Assembly: GCA_940671915.1 (NCBI GenBank)
Contig: CALNVZ010003430.1
Coordinates: forward strand, 22,037,645 to 22,101,644
From: Paracentrotus lividus
Taxonomy: Eukaryota; Echinodermata; Echinoidea; Camarodonta; Echinidae
Reading direction: 5' to 3'
Length of the DNA stretch: 64,000 bases
Shown: piece by piece, positions 1-12,850 of the stretch
How the letters are laid out: each line of letters begins with the position of its first letter
Numbering within the stretch: the stretch's first letter is position 1
Notes under the pieces: model-generated
What the model saw: only the letters and a program-made list of their open reading frames with translations
What the model was told of the DNA's origin: nothing
The model's database searches: none
Position numbers and translations under genes: made by a program

Positions 1-50
1 TAGCGGTGTCCGATCATTTGGTGACTGGTTGACACATCATACATGTACCC
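1..50. repeat. Short copy of LINE sequence also found at 7986-8033
   Basis: The first ~48 bases match 7986-8033 almost base for base, differing by a small indel near the start. The second copy lies inside the broken CR1-like LINE, so this is probably the edge of another copy of that LINE cut by the window start. After about base 50 the two sequences diverge. Confidence 0.6.
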
Positions 51-3000
51 AGGGAGCAAGTAGGGTGGACCTGACATGTCGAGATATAAAAAGTAGTCCT
101 ATCTAGGATGGTTGTATGGACCCTAACCAACATCGCTAGGGCGGACTACTCTTCAGATCAGCTGCAGGAGGGTCCCTACAGGTGGGGGCGTCCAAAATAG
201 CCGCCCCTTTTACAAAAATTAGCATTCTGAACAAAAATGTTTGAAGCAGAGTTTCAAATACATTGAATTAGGTATCAAAAGAAAGATAATAAAATTTCCT
301 ACTATTTGGTACTATTTTCAATAAGAATCATATTCTGTAAAGGTAAAATTTTAAGCGTTAAACTTGATTTTTCTCATTTTTAAAAAAAAATAGATTTTTA
401 TCCATACATTGTTTTACCTCGTGTAATAATCATGTCAGGACCTAAAGCGCGAAACTTTTCAGAAATGTGCCCTAATGTATTGACAAGAGTATGTAAAAAA
501 GAAAAAGTAATTCCTTTTTCCAATGAAAAGATATAACGCTATAAAGTTACCTCCGCAATATGCGGAAAACGNNNNNNNNNNNNNNNNNNNNNNNNNNNNN
601 NNNNNNNNNNNNNNNNNNNNNNNNNNNNNNNNNNNNNNNNNNNNNNNNNNNNNNNNNNNNNNNNNNNNNNNAAGAAAAAAGAAGAGATTTTTGGAAATGC
701 AGTCTCGCTTTGTCATAATGTCAAGATAATTTGGGTTGAAAAGTATTCGGCGTGATGGTTATCAAATTTTAGGTGCATATTGGCACCTTACAACAGTACC
801 CGCAAGTTTTTTCGCACGTATGTCCTATAGTTCAGGAGATCTTGAACGGGATCCACTCTGTACTGTGCTTTTTTAAGCATCAATAATACGTGGAGTTTGA
901 AGTAAAATCCATTAAGAGACGTACCATATTTCTGTAATATATTAAATTGTTAATTTTGTGAGGTCGAGCTTGTGATTTTGCTCTCTCGCACGTTCTGTAA
1001 ATTCCTTTTTAATGACCCTTTAAAACATGAATCTAGTACTTTTAATATTTCTATTTCGTTGGTCTGAAAGTTGAAGATGGATAAAGCTGCAAGTCAGGCT
1101 AATGTCTCTTTTCCCCGGTGGCGAGCATGTGTATTCCATTATATTATTCCTTCATCTTGAAAACACAAAGTTTTGATGGAACTCACAATAAAATACTATT
1201 AATATGGATATTGCACTCGAAAGTGAACGTCACAAAAATCAAATACAATAAACATTTCACAACTTGTGAATGCATTTTTAAGTGATTTTTCTTAAAACCT
1301 CCTCAGCTTTTTGTTTTTTTTTTCGTTGTGCTGGTGTCAATATATATTCACCCTGGCATAATGTCAGGGCCAACCGCGTCTGTGCTGTACACGATATGTC
1401 GGTAGATTGTGTGCTTTGATAATCCATACCTGATAAGAAAATATAAAGTTCATCGAACACGTATATCAATTAGCCTACTATTGAAGAAAAGGTGTTATCG
1501 CCGATAGTTTATTTAAATATCGTGCTACGTCCTTGTTTCATAGAAGGTTTTCTTTCACCTATAAGAGAGTGAGTCAAAAATAATTTCTTCATTTTGAGAG
1601 TTGTCTCATTTAAAGTAACGAATATTTAATCAGTGTTTCAATGATATGTCTGGTAGAGTCAATTCCTCTAGCCATTTGATGGTATCGTTTTCATTTTGGA
1701 CCTTTTCAGCACGTTACTGAGTAAGCAGATTAATTCAGAAGACTACAAAATCTCATTGTGCAAGTGGGATGGATGAAGATTAACAATTCGTTTTCAAGAA
1801 TATGTGTACCACACATACACCATATCACTTTATCATCGCATACCCAAACCTCACACACCAGCCAATCCTCCCTCACACACACGCACACACAACACAGTAA
1901 ACAATTCACAATAACATACCCAGAATGAAGAAGAAATTATTTAAATAGCCTTACGCAATAGAACATTAAATAAACAAACGAATAACATGTTTTGGTTGCA
2001 TTAAGTGTCATTGCGTTATAGTGTCCTTCACACAGAGTAGTGCGATTATAAATGTAAATGCGAAAGAAATGATGATGGCAATGAGGTAGTCCGTAATATT
2101 ATCTCCTATATATCATCAACACTAATTTATTAGCTGTCCAATTAAATCTAGGCCTGCATTGGGGGAATTAACTTAGGACAAGTGAATCGGATTGTGGAAT
2201 AGCTAGGTCAATAAGAATGAAGAGGCTTGCAAGCAAAAGGGAATATAATCTCACTTGTAACTTCAGAGAAATTGGCATTTGGTTGTATTAATGTACATGG
2301 CGGTCTATGGAAAAGTGATTAGCAAGATTTCATATTTCTTCCAGTTGGCAAATCAACATCCACAATATTCTTTGTTTGTTCAATGACAGGTATGTTATCT
2401 GACAATGGCATGCCGTATCTAATATACTCAATTTTAATCAAAAGTTGATTTAGTTCTCTTTTGCCTGCAAGATCTTCGAATAACAATAGTTGCGATTGAG
2501 AAGTTGCAATGTTATGGGATATTCTTTAAGGGGAAAAAGTAAAATCAGTTTAATTTAAAAGGTATGCTCTGCCCACGATCTCCTTTATATGTAGTAGCTG
2601 ACATTACAACCTGCTCATAACGGAAAGGCGGACAATAGATCAATAACGTGGATATTTTAAACCTGACTTGTCTATACAAATACTAGCAGCGAAAATTAAT
2701 TCAGTTATGATTTGAATTCAATCTGTAAGTGTGGCTGGGTAATTTATGATCGTTCATTAATTTCGATAAAAAGGTGATATGAAGGATGTATAATAAAGCA
2801 GCGTACCTATTAGCATGATGGCTATATGATTATAGTTCAGTAGCGAGACCTAACATTTTACAGAGAATGTATTAATTGGTACTTCTCAATAGATTGGAAC
2901 GATATTTTGTTATTTTGCTGGTATTCTTGGATTTGTTGTATTTTGTATTGTTGGCGATTTTATTTCCATCCTTATTCAAATGATTCAGCAGGGAAAGTAT

Positions 3001-3653
3001 GTGTGTGAAACTATAGCAAAAACACAAAATAAAACATATATTACAAACACCCTCTACGTCCCTAACTCATATTCACACTCACATTCACTCACTCTCATAT
3101 CAACCTCTCACCTCACATCACGATCACAAGGCCGTCATTTGTACCCTTTCTTATCATTTCATTAAAAATTTTATTTAACATCTTTAGATAGTTATCAGTT
3201 ACAATGCAAATTTTCAGATAAAAACGAAGCAAATATTGAATGCATGCATTTCACATTACATTACTCATCCCTTGCCCCCCCCCATTTCATTCTCATCATA
3301 TTTCTCTACCATTGCTCAGTTTGGCCATTACCTCCTCCTTTACTCTTCTTTCTGCCCTCCTTTTTTTCATATTTTATATTCTCTCTCCCGCTATTCTCTT
3401 TGCTATATCGACTTTCCTGGTTGGATAATTGTTCTATTTCAGTGTGCGAAAACACAATCTAAAACGGCAGTGTGAACACAATAAAACGCCAGTGTGAACA
3501 CAATATTGATAAACTAGCATAGATGTATTAACAGAAGAGTACTATGCGAACTACTCCGTGGAAAAACCATTCGAGAGTGTGAAACCCTTTTTACTGAAAA
3601 CTATATTTCGATATAAATCTGCTTTTTTTTTATAGCGATATTTTTTCGCTCTA
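51..3653. other. AT-rich non-coding stretch
   Basis: No convincing gene is seen. It holds an assembly gap (572-671), a short CA-rich patch near 1860-1895 and pyrimidine-rich sequence near 3270-3420. Open frames here are short, overlap one another and show no recognisable protein. Confidence 0.6.
572..671. other. Assembly gap (100 N)
   Basis: A run of exactly 100 N, the usual placeholder for a scaffold gap of unknown size. Reading frames that run through it are artefacts. Confidence 0.98.
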
Positions 3654-4864
3654 CAGGGTGTTTCCGAAAAAAAGGAAAAGCCAACTTTGATCAACAATAA
3701 TTCAGAAAATAGTTCCAATGGTGATTATGAAATTTATATCACAGTAAAGTTGCAACTCATTACCGATTCTATCAAACTGGCGTAAATCCATTTGCGATTC
3801 TATCATCAGGGGGGGGGATGGCGCTTTTGGTATTATTATGTAAGCATCCCCCCTGATGAAAAGCATTCTTTACCGTGAATTTTATGCAGTGATTCTAATG
3901 ATACCTCTCTCAGCCTCTACCCATATCATCTTCGCTGAACCATTGTTCTGAAAAGTCTTGTAAAATTTTGGCGTGGTTCTTTTCATGCACCTTAAGATGG
4001 GTTTTGTTTGAATGTGTCTGGAGAAGGAAACCACTTTGATCATCAATAAATTTCAAAAATTATTTCAGTGGTGATTAAGAGTTTAATATCAATGGAAAGT
4101 ACACTCATTACCATTTCTAAATGATACCTCTCTCAGGTCAACCAAATATCATGCATCACTGAACCCCATTGTTTTTGAAAATTGTCTTCTCAAAATTTGT
4201 GAATAGGTTCTGTTTTCAATGCTTCCTTTGAGATTGAGTTGCTTTAAAGGTTCTTAACTCTAAGTAAAGCAATTCCAGTGAACTTTAAAATAAATGGGTT
4301 TGATAAAATGGTTGGAATGTCTTCTATTTAGTGCCGTTAATCTTACCCATCCAGTAATTTCTCTGTTACTGCTCCGACAACCCACAGACCTTTCGGTTTT
4401 TCCCCCTCCGTGGATAATGTAAGAAGCATTGACAAGCAATGCAAGATGCGCAATTTTGCAAGATATTGTTCAGAACAATGGGGTTGCAGTGATAGCGTGA
4501 CCATTGTGAGCATGAAAGAGATATCAATGAAATGATAATGGAGTGGCACTTTCCAGTGATATAACGTCATAATTCACCACTGTCTGCTTTAAATGATTGA
4601 TGATGAAGTTGAGGGTTCCCCCTTTATTATGCAGCTTGCCAACCCATCTCATGAGCGTGAAAGAGAACCACTCCAATTTTGGCATAGACATTTTCAAAAC
4701 AATGGGTTCGGTGATTTGCGTGACCATTGGTGAGTCTGTAGCGAGGTAATCAATTAAAATGGTTAAAATGAAAGTTGCACTTCCCAGTGATTGTTTTTCC
4801 GATGGTATTTTTTGAAACTTATTTGATGATCAAAGACTCGGTTCCTTTTTTTCTGGGTCCCCTG
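3654..4864. mobile_element. Foldback / long inverted-repeat element with two-unit arms
   Basis: The left end reads CAGGGTGTTTCCGAAAAAAA and the right end, read on the minus strand, CAGGGGACCCAGAAAAAAA, each followed within 30 bases by CTTTGATCA. Each arm holds two diverged copies of a ~300-bp unit: plus-strand units begin near 3680 and 4025, minus-strand units near 4600 and 4830. Shared words include TTTGATCATCAA, a 'sequence-CAGTGGTGA' block and 'GAACCCCATTGTT'. The whole stretch would fold into a large hairpin. No transposase is present. CAGGG/CCCTG ends recall hAT-type elements, but the 8 bases on either side do not match, so the family is not assigned. Confidence 0.75.
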
Positions 4865-4999
4865 TTTTGTTTTTGTTTTCTCTTTCCTCTTTCTTAATAT
4901 ATTTGGTCTCTTGGTTTGAAACAATTCAGGAGATTTCGTAACACCAAGTATGTAAGATGTAATGTAACGAGTGGTGTAGACCCATCCGACCTAACATGC

Positions 5000-5335
5000 G
5001 GTGTCACATTTAGCCCGTGTTTGGCGCAGCCGTTCGCCACCGTTCTGGCCTAAATTTGTGCACACGGCGGCAAACCGGTGAGGCCACGGGTGAAGCTGGT
5101 TTGAGAGCCGTGCCAACACGTTCCATAGGAGCTCGCTGGGCACACCGTTCCCGAAAGGGATTTTTAAAAGAACGGCCGAACTCTTGCCGGGTTTTTCCAG
5201 GTAATGACAGGTATTTCAGACCGGTCTCACCGGACCAGTCGTTAGAAAGGGAGGTAAAAGGACTGATGGAGGACGCCGCGCCGCGTTTCATGCCGCGTTT
5301 ACAGGCCCGAGAATGACCGTGGTGAGGTCGGCAAC
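5000..5335. other. GC- and CpG-rich island of unknown origin
   Basis: An abrupt ~330-bp GC-rich block rich in CG dinucleotides, bounded by AT-rich DNA and a poly-C/poly-T run at 5348-5365. Both strands stay open for 90-100 codons here, which is expected when TAA and TGA are rare through composition, so the frames are not taken as genes. It may be an inserted repeat; no terminal repeat was seen. Confidence 0.55.
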
Positions 5336-6630
5336 ATGAATCGATAACCCCCCCCCCCCTTTTTTCGGCGCATCAAGTAACGCCCCTTGTGGCTGAACTT
5401 GCCAACTCTAGTACATGAAACTATACGTTAAAACTATGCTTTTAAATCAAGTTGTCCCTTGATTGTTTTCCAACTAGATCAATCAATATCTAAAACGATA
5501 TTAAAAATCTAATACCCGGTCAGGTAATATTTTTACAAAACAAAATTATTATATACCATAAAGGAATAAATCCATATGACATAACAGGGAGGTGATTATG
5601 CAACTTTATTTGGGGGCTGCTTTACTCTCATAGAAATTATAGTTTTATAGGGGCCCATATTTTGTTCGCATTTGTTACACATATTACTTTTTAGCCTTTG
5701 TTTCAGTTTTCAGTATCAAATTTCAGTGGCTGGGTTTAATGTATTTACACATAATCGATTTTATACAAATATCGAAATTGGTCGTAGCTTATTATATTGG
5801 TTCTATCTTAGAGTTCTGAAAAGAGCGGGAAAAACTCTAAAGGAATTTTTTTTCCCCACAAAGTTTCTTCATTTTGAATAATAGATGTATATTTGTATGA
5901 TTTGAGTTATTAGTTATTGATAGTATAGGGGGTCTGCGTTTTGTGCGTTTGTGGTCGTGTCCAATATCCCATCATTATTCAAGCAACCATGCAAGGGTAG
6001 GAGTCGTTTCTACATCGGGTCTACTTCATCCATTCATATACATATGTATATTCATTATTTATTTATTCTAGGGAGGGGCGTCCGGATAAAGGGGTGGGGG
6101 GCAAAGGCAAACTAATTCCCTCCTAAAATTTTTCGGTCGGGAATGCCTGGGTAAAGTTCTTTTTGTATTTCGCGAATTCTGTGTACTAAGGCTTCCTTGA
6201 AAAATGGTTCATACTGCTATCTCACAAACATAACGCATAATACCTTACTGATATTGAATTAATTAAACATGAATTATATACAATTTATGGTAACAAAATT
6301 TCGTAATTTTTGGCATTCTTAAGACGGTTCTCAGATATAAGAATACAATGCAATTTAATGCATGGTATTTTTTAATTAATACAAATTATATTGATATGAC
6401 AGCTGATATTACTAATAGCTTGTGTGATAGTGTTGTAGGACGAAGCAGGACAAATTTAGAATCCAATTTCTGAATGTGGATCTGATATTTGAGCATTTTA
6501 AATTCTTGCAATGTGTACTGTGACTGAGATATATAGCAGACAATTTTGAAGATTGGCTGGTCAGCCAAGCACATCGCAGTGAGGACTTTAAAACTGAGCT
6601 GATCATTCCCATTGATGCTCCTTTTTATTG
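5336..6630. other. AT-rich non-coding stretch
   Basis: No gene, RNA or clear repeat is seen. The open frames at 5672-5881 and 6386-6612 are short and unlike known proteins. Confidence 0.55.
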
Positions 6631-6639
6631 TGGTAGCCT

Positions 6640-9600
6640 GTACTTCAATTGACTACACAGCCTAACAAAGAAGGGAACTTGAAATCGAGATCCCCAATGG
6701 CTTCAATGTTAGAGGAACCAGTTTTATTATACTGGCTCTTTATCTAGCTAAGGGTAAGCTTACAACCCTTCAGCCTATTGCTAGGTGTGCATATAACTAT
6801 GGCAAACCTTGTTATATGAACTTGTGTCTAGTACAACATTAACTCATTGTCCGATATATGTGGAAAAAGATATGCTATTACCCAAACTCTACATCTACTT
6901 TTGATATGAACTATTAATCTGTGGGGATGTCAAGCCTAAATCCAGGCCCATTACCCGAATGTTAAACGGCCAATGCCGTTATAGCCAGCGAAGTATTGAT
7001 TAACTTGAAACACAAACTTGTAACTATAAACCTTCAGCATAATACAGTGGAAGAATTCAAATTCTTGCATTTAATGCTAGATCCCATTTCTCATCGAGGT
7101 AAACGCGGTGGGAAAAAGAACGAAAGTCAGCCCGATTCCAGCCAGTGTAAAGCCCAGGAATATGTGTTAGAAATCAATAGACAGATTATCAAAATCAATG
7201 CCTTGTGAAAATTCCGCGAGCAATTGATGACGTGGCACATAATGAAAGTCTTTTGACCTGCCAAGAAGTTATTCTGTCGAATGTGAGATCGTTGGCTATA
7301 AAGGTTGATGAAGCCTTTCAAGTTGTGGCCTAACAAAAACAGCCGCAGATGTTATTGGCTGAACGAAAAACCTGTTTGAACCCCTTTAGAACCATGGTGG
7401 ATAACTTTGCCTTGCCAGGATTTCACATCTTCTCGAGATCTCGTGAAAATAGGCGTGGAGGGGGGCGTGGCCCTCTACGCCAAGTACATTTACGACGCTG
7501 GAACCTGTGGAATGGTTGAAATCCAGATGACGTCGAAATATTATGGATCAAAATGAGACCACGCCCGACTGCCCCGTAGATAATCCGTGTTTTGTTCATG
7601 TGCGTCATGTAAGCTTACCACCTCGTTAATCCAAAAATCATGAAATGTATATTAATCCACAATCATATGCACCATTGATGACGCTACTGTTGAAACACCG
7701 CAGACGCGGGCCATATCCATTGTTGGTGACTTCAAACGATTTAAACATCCGCTCCCAATATCTATAATGATAGATTTGTGCAAGTAATTACCAGCCAACC
7801 AGAGATGCCAAACATCCTTGTAAAATAATAACTTAATCATAGCGCTTTTGTATTGGTGAATCCCCAGATTTTTCGCACTATAGCATCAATGCGATCAAAT
7901 AACTGCATATGTTGGGTACCATTAAACCCGACTACCATCCAGAAGCACAGTGCGAATCCAAAACCGTCAGAACGCCCTTGTGGGATAGCGGTGTCGCTGA
8001 TCATTTGGTGACTGGTTGACACATCATACATGGGAAGGGTTCTCTCAACTACGAGATGTGTCAAACAAATGTGATATTCTTCTAGATACCATCCAGCGTC
8101 AGCTTGACCATCAGTCTTCCTTGCAAAACCTCCGCTTACAATATTCAGAACAAACCGCTTGGATGAACTGGACAAATCAAAACACTTATTCGTCCTCGCA
8201 TGGCAAAAGGCAATTTGAATCAAGAATATGACACAGTGGCGTCATTATAGAAATAAGGCATCAAGTGCATCTCTAAGGCCAGAAAAGTTACTAACAATAC
8301 AAGAGTTAGTAATTAAAAACAAGTGACCCGCTGCTGGTATAGAACGAATCAAAATCATAACAGGTGGTCGAATCAAAAAAGATATAACGCATAATCGTAT
8401 CCTGGTGACGACCCGTAAATCATTGTCATTCGATCGAAAGAAATTTTGGCTAATCGAGTAATATGCAGTACTTTTGTTCAATTGCGTCAGATCTACCTAG
8501 ATGGACAGAAGGTAATCTTACCGTGCTTTCCTCCCCTGCTCAGTTTCACATGTCGCACTTAATCCAGCCCGTGGGAGGTTATGAAGTATTTACGTACGCT
8601 TGAAAATCAACGAAGGCTGGCATCCGCGCGCGACTTACACTGCCTCGCATCTTCGTGAGTTCGCATACGAACTATTCTAGAACACTTACGCGATATCTTG
8701 AATGTATCTTTCAAACTCGCGATTTCCTTCGTCAGTGGAAGTAATGCCGAAGTAGGCTCCCATTCCTAAAATGTCATGCCGCAACCCCTTCATAATCTTG
8801 CGGACACCCATAGGCACTTACCAGCTAGCTTATCAAATCGCAGGAATCATTCATTGCGAAGCTGGTTGCTAACAAGATAGTCTCAAATAAAATAGGTGTT
8901 AATCAGTATGGAAACAGAAAAAGACTCTGCAACGAACCACTACCTTATCAGTTTAATCCACGCATGTACGAAAATGCTGAAGAAACAAGTCTGTTCTCTA
9001 CCATTGTACTTACTGAATTATTCTAAAGGCATTTGGATCGGCATAGACCACAAACATTCTTAGCATGTAAGTCTTAAATACTTAAATGTACGCCCAGAGT
9101 CTTATAGACTTAATACTTAGTTTGCCGTCGAGAATCGTCATCAGTGGTGGTGAATATCACGGAACCGACCTCGGATAGTCGTCAGTATACACTCAGGTGT
9201 TCCTCAGGGACAAAGCTAGGGCCGATCCTGCTTTCTTATAATGAGTATATGATGCATGTTCAGACCTCTGCTCTACTACTTATTATTAATATGTGATGAC
9301 TTAACAATTGTTGAAATGCGTAAGCATATCACAGCAAACATCTATGCAGTGTGAAATTGATAAGTTATGGTAAATGGTCACAAGAAATAATATGCTTCTA
9401 AAATCCAAAAATGTGCAATGATGAAATGTTTCATTCATGGAATGGAACCACTTAGAACAGTTACCTTTGATGATAGGCAATGACCCCTTAACGTGTGTCT
9501 GAAGCTAAAGATTTTAGGTATTGTAGATGCAAACAACTTGAAATGGGATGCTCACATCACTGAGTTGGTAAAAAGAAGGCAACAGGAAGTTGTATATGTT

Positions 9601-10682
9601 TACGTTGTCTCAAGAAGTTCCACCTCCCTAACATGTTGATTTTAATAACTGTCTACACGTGGATATATTCGACCAATCCTAGAATATGGTGTTTCCAGTG
9701 TTCGCTGGGTCACTTACTCAAGAAACACAAATACAAACTGGAAACAAATACAGAAAAGAGCATGCAGAATTATTTTAGGTCCTAACTATGAAACTTATGA
9801 TGTAGCACTTGGTACGTGTAACTGGCAAAGTTTGGGAGACAGAAGGAAAAAGCTGTGCCTTGAATTTGCACGATCAATAACGAAAAACACACTCAGTGTA
9901 ACTGGTTCAAAACAAAAACGAACAGTCGTTAATAATCTCAGAAAAGAGTTGAAATCGAACAGTACAAATGCAAAACAAAAAAGATTTCAAACAAGTCATT
10001 ACCTTACATGGTTATCTTCTAAATGCTGAATAGGATGTGGTATGCATGACCAATGTTATTGATATATTATGATTCTTGTTAACTATCTATTAATGTGTGT
10101 TTACAAATATTATATTTTATGAACTTGTTATATTTAAACTCTATTTGTTTAACTTATTATACACACTTAAACAATGAAATTTGGACAGGCATTTCCTGAT
10201 ACACTTTTAAATATATGAAATTCTTCAAATTTTGGCATTTTATATTTTTTAACTCAATGCTGATAAATTTGTGTAATTAACCTGTCGCAATCTAATCTGA
10301 ATTTACTTGCCATGAAAATCTGCTAATACTTACAAATAATGTCATTTTATCAAAAAAACATTAATAAGCAATACTCAACCTTTCGAATGTAACTCCTTTC
10401 TTTTTATTTGAAATATCTTGCCATAATGATTTATTTTCTTACAAAACAGTAACATTGTAACACATGGAGATTTTTAAACATCCAATGTAGCTGCTTTATT
10501 ATTTTATATGATTCCCAGTCTAAATATCAGATTTTAAATCTTGTAATATTTGTTTTCAACAATGAAGTTATAGAAATTTTGAATGTATCATCAATTTTAT
10601 GTGCAAATAATTGTAAACGTGCATAATTCAGCCCATGGCTGCAAGGCATTGTTTTTAATAAAGACCATTATTGAATTGAATG
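6640..10682 (+). mobile_element. Broken CR1-like LINE (non-LTR retrotransposon), near full length
   Basis: Parts occur in the order expected for an endonuclease-reverse transcriptase ORF2. A 2A-like remnant lies at 6911-6950. An APE-type endonuclease region (7250-7640) shows the readings ILSNVRSLA, FALPGFHIFSRSREN and 'RRGGGVALYAKY', then 'DDVEILWIKMRPR'. A linker follows near 8240-8500. RT core words GVPQG (about 9195) and CDDLTIVE (9292-9315) precede a C-terminal region at 9500-10029 with LKILGI, IRPILEYGVSS, QKRACRIILGPNYETY and DRRKKLCLEFA. The 3' end carries AATAAA (10658) and two copies of ATTGA, a pentanucleotide tail typical of CR1-group elements. Many frameshifts and stops separate the pieces, so it is dead. 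The CR1/L2-group call rests on motif style, not on a tree. Confidence 0.85.
6911..6950 (+). other. Decayed 2A-like peptide motif at LINE ORF N-terminus
   Basis: The bases read LLICGDVKP, then after one extra A the next frame reads NPGPLP. Together they match the 2A consensus D-V/I-E-x-NPGP, which makes ribosomes skip a peptide bond. Such motifs are known just ahead of the endonuclease in CR1-like LINEs of sea urchins. The single extra base means this copy would no longer work. Confidence 0.6.
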
Positions 10683-11038
10683 TCGTGACCGTCGACCGGT
10701 GACCGGTGTGAGCACCATCTGTTGTTCATTATGAACTGTTTCATATGTACGAAAATCTATCGTCGTGAGGGCATCTGATGCCGAAATTACTCTGAGAAAA
10801 TTGCTGAAAACCAACGAGGGAGGTAAAACTTACGGCATTTTTTTTACCCTGATGTAAAATTTGATATTTCACAGAATGTGATGATGAAGGAGTGTTTGAG
10901 AGGGTAACCTTAATTGTTTGTATATTTAGAAAGCTTATTATAGTTTCATCTTGATCATACTAGCGTGTACAGGTCAATTTGTTGTAGTGAAGGGGTGCAA
11001 TGTGGCATTGAATGCTTGCCTGACATAGCAACATTAGT
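10683..11038. other. Non-coding spacer
   Basis: Lies between the LINE tail and the first GCAGGTAATATG element. Nothing recognisable is seen. Confidence 0.5.
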
Positions 11039-11396
11039 GCAGGTAATATGGGCAGTCCAAAATGGAGGAAATGATTCTGGTACTTAGTATTGGGATGAGG
11101 TATCAATCTCTTTGCTACGATTTTTTGGGTATATTTACAGTATATAATTAATATAACTAACTTATTGTAGGCCTATATTGATTTGTATAATAAAAATAAT
11201 ATTTAAATAATATTAAAAAAGAAATAATATACAAAACAAAAAAAATGAAATATTCAAAGTATTTAATTAAGGGTCTTATAATTTCAAATGATATCTTAAA
11301 GTTAATGATTTTCAACATTTTAAGCAAATTCCAGACATAGTAGAGTCATTGTAGCTTTTAAAAAATACCTTAAATTCATATGCCCATATTACCTGC
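11039..11396. mobile_element. MITE-like element with GCAGGTAATATGGGCA ends
   Basis: TGCAGGTAATATGGGCA at 11039-11055 is repeated inverted at 11381-11396. The 358-bp AT-rich interior has no reading frame. Only the end words repeat, so the element type (short terminal inverted repeats, DNA-transposon derivative) is an inference. Confidence 0.6.
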
Positions 11397-11399
11397 ACA

Positions 11400-11584
11400 T
11401 GCAGGTAATATGAGCACTTTGGTGATGACGTCAACATTTGAATATTGCAGTCAAAGGGTTTGGTGATAATTATTGTTTTTCTTCACAATAAAACTAAGAG
11501 CAGTAGTTATTGATTAATATAAACAAAGATTAGACTGTGCGTCATTTTTTAATTTTATGCAAATTAGGCAAATATTACCTGCAT
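11400..11584. mobile_element. Second, abutting element with the same end word
   Basis: TGCAGGTAATATGAGCA starts at 11400, only three bases after the previous element ends, and ATATTACCTGCAT closes it near 11584. It appears to be a shorter relative placed head-to-tail with the first copy, or the right part of one compound element. Confidence 0.5.
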
Positions 11585-12441
11585 GTACCCTATTGTTTTT
11601 TTTTGTTTTTGTTTTGTTTTTGTTGTTTTTTTTGCCAAATATTTAATTTAGTATATCGGTAGAAATAAAGTAAATTGTTTGTAGCTTTTTATAATTTGTC
11701 TTATGATAGGGTACGTTTGAATCAGCTGCCAGTAAACGCAATATTATTGATATGGCCCAGTTTTACAGCCCTATAGACATACTTCAATAGTTTAATGTAC
11801 AGGCCTTTGTTTTTAATAGGAGTTTTCAGAATTTATCAGCATGTTGTTGTTGTTTTTTTCCTTGGGTGGGTATTTTCTTCTTTCCCACCTTTTTTTAAAA
11901 CAGAGCTGTAAGCTCCTGTGTATTTTAATATTTTAAAGGTTTGGGGAGTTTTTTGTTTTTGTTGTTGTTTTTTTTTAGTAAGGGGGTTGTTTGTTTTTGT
12001 GTTTGTTGTTGTTTTTTGCAATGCAAACTAAACACACGAACGAATACGTTCCTATCAGATGCCTACAAAATAACTCAGCATTCGTGTATACGGATTTTTT
12101 TTTCTTCTTTTAATTACTTTTTCTTTGGGCTTAGACTGGTAAAAATGCACAGGAGCTCACGGTTCTGTATATATATATATAGATAAAACTCTGATGAAAT
12201 ATATAAGCATTCATATGTTCATACCATTAACCCTCGTGCACCAATTATTTTTACCAAATTTATGCCGTGGATGTTTTTCATCATGCTCCGTCGAGATCGC
12301 CAAACAATAAAAGTACAACCAAACTAAAAAGGGATACAAAACGCATTAAAAAGATATTACCGCATTACCCAAAATCATGTCCCTTTCATCCATTTGCCAC
12401 GCACAAACACACACACAACCATCACCCTCACAACCACCTTC

Positions 12442-12442
<1 letters not shown>
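11585..12442. other. AT-rich, GTT/T-rich non-coding stretch
   Basis: Low-complexity T/GT-rich tracts (11595-11635, 11845-11870, 11945-12015) dominate. Overlapping open frames on both strands are translations of these tracts and are not called. Confidence 0.55.

Positions 12443-12477
<35 letters not shown>
12443..12477. repeat. (CA)n microsatellite
   Basis: An uninterrupted CA dinucleotide run of about 16 units, with shorter imperfect CA tracts on both sides (12400-12440, 12500-12530). Confidence 0.95.
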
Positions 12478-12479
<2 letters not shown>

Positions 12480-12619
12480 CTCCCTAATCACTTTTTCTCT
12501 CTCACACATACATAACACACACACACCCTTTAAAACATACATATACTTTGATCAAATTGTCAAAAGGCCGGTCAGTCCGGTCTATCGCTTGATTTTTTTT
12601 AAACCAACCATGATATATA

Positions 12620-12850
12620 TATATAAAAAAAAAAAAATAACCAATTAAGTATTAAAAAATTTTACCAACTAGGGTTGGTTAAAATAATTTAACCAAGGCA
12701 ACTTTCTATTAAAGTTTTAATACATAATTGGTTAAATTTTAACCAACTGGGATTGGTTAACGCGTTTAACCAACAGTTGGTAAGTTCATATTTGAACCAA
12801 CGGTTGGTTAAAATTTTGCCCGGTTGGTTAAAAATTTTCTGAGAGTGTAG
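12620..12850 (-). mobile_element. TTGGTTAA-rich inverted-repeat element, truncated by gap
   Basis: Reading the minus strand from 12850 gives CTACACTCTCAGAAAATTTT followed by many alternating TTAACCAA and TTGGTTAA words down to about 12640. The TA-CACTCT start resembles the ends of the CACTCTAAAAACTG elements at 13867 and 25932, which suggests a related transposase family. The gap at 12851 removes the right flank, and no matching second end is seen, so its borders are uncertain. Confidence 0.55.

Noticed and set aside
5010-5316. Long open frames on both strands in the GC-rich block
   Set aside because: Both strands are open at once, which is explained by GC-rich composition; neither product resembles a known protein.
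12267-12648. His/Thr-rich frames over the CA repeat
   Set aside because: Products of the (CA)n microsatellite read in different frames.
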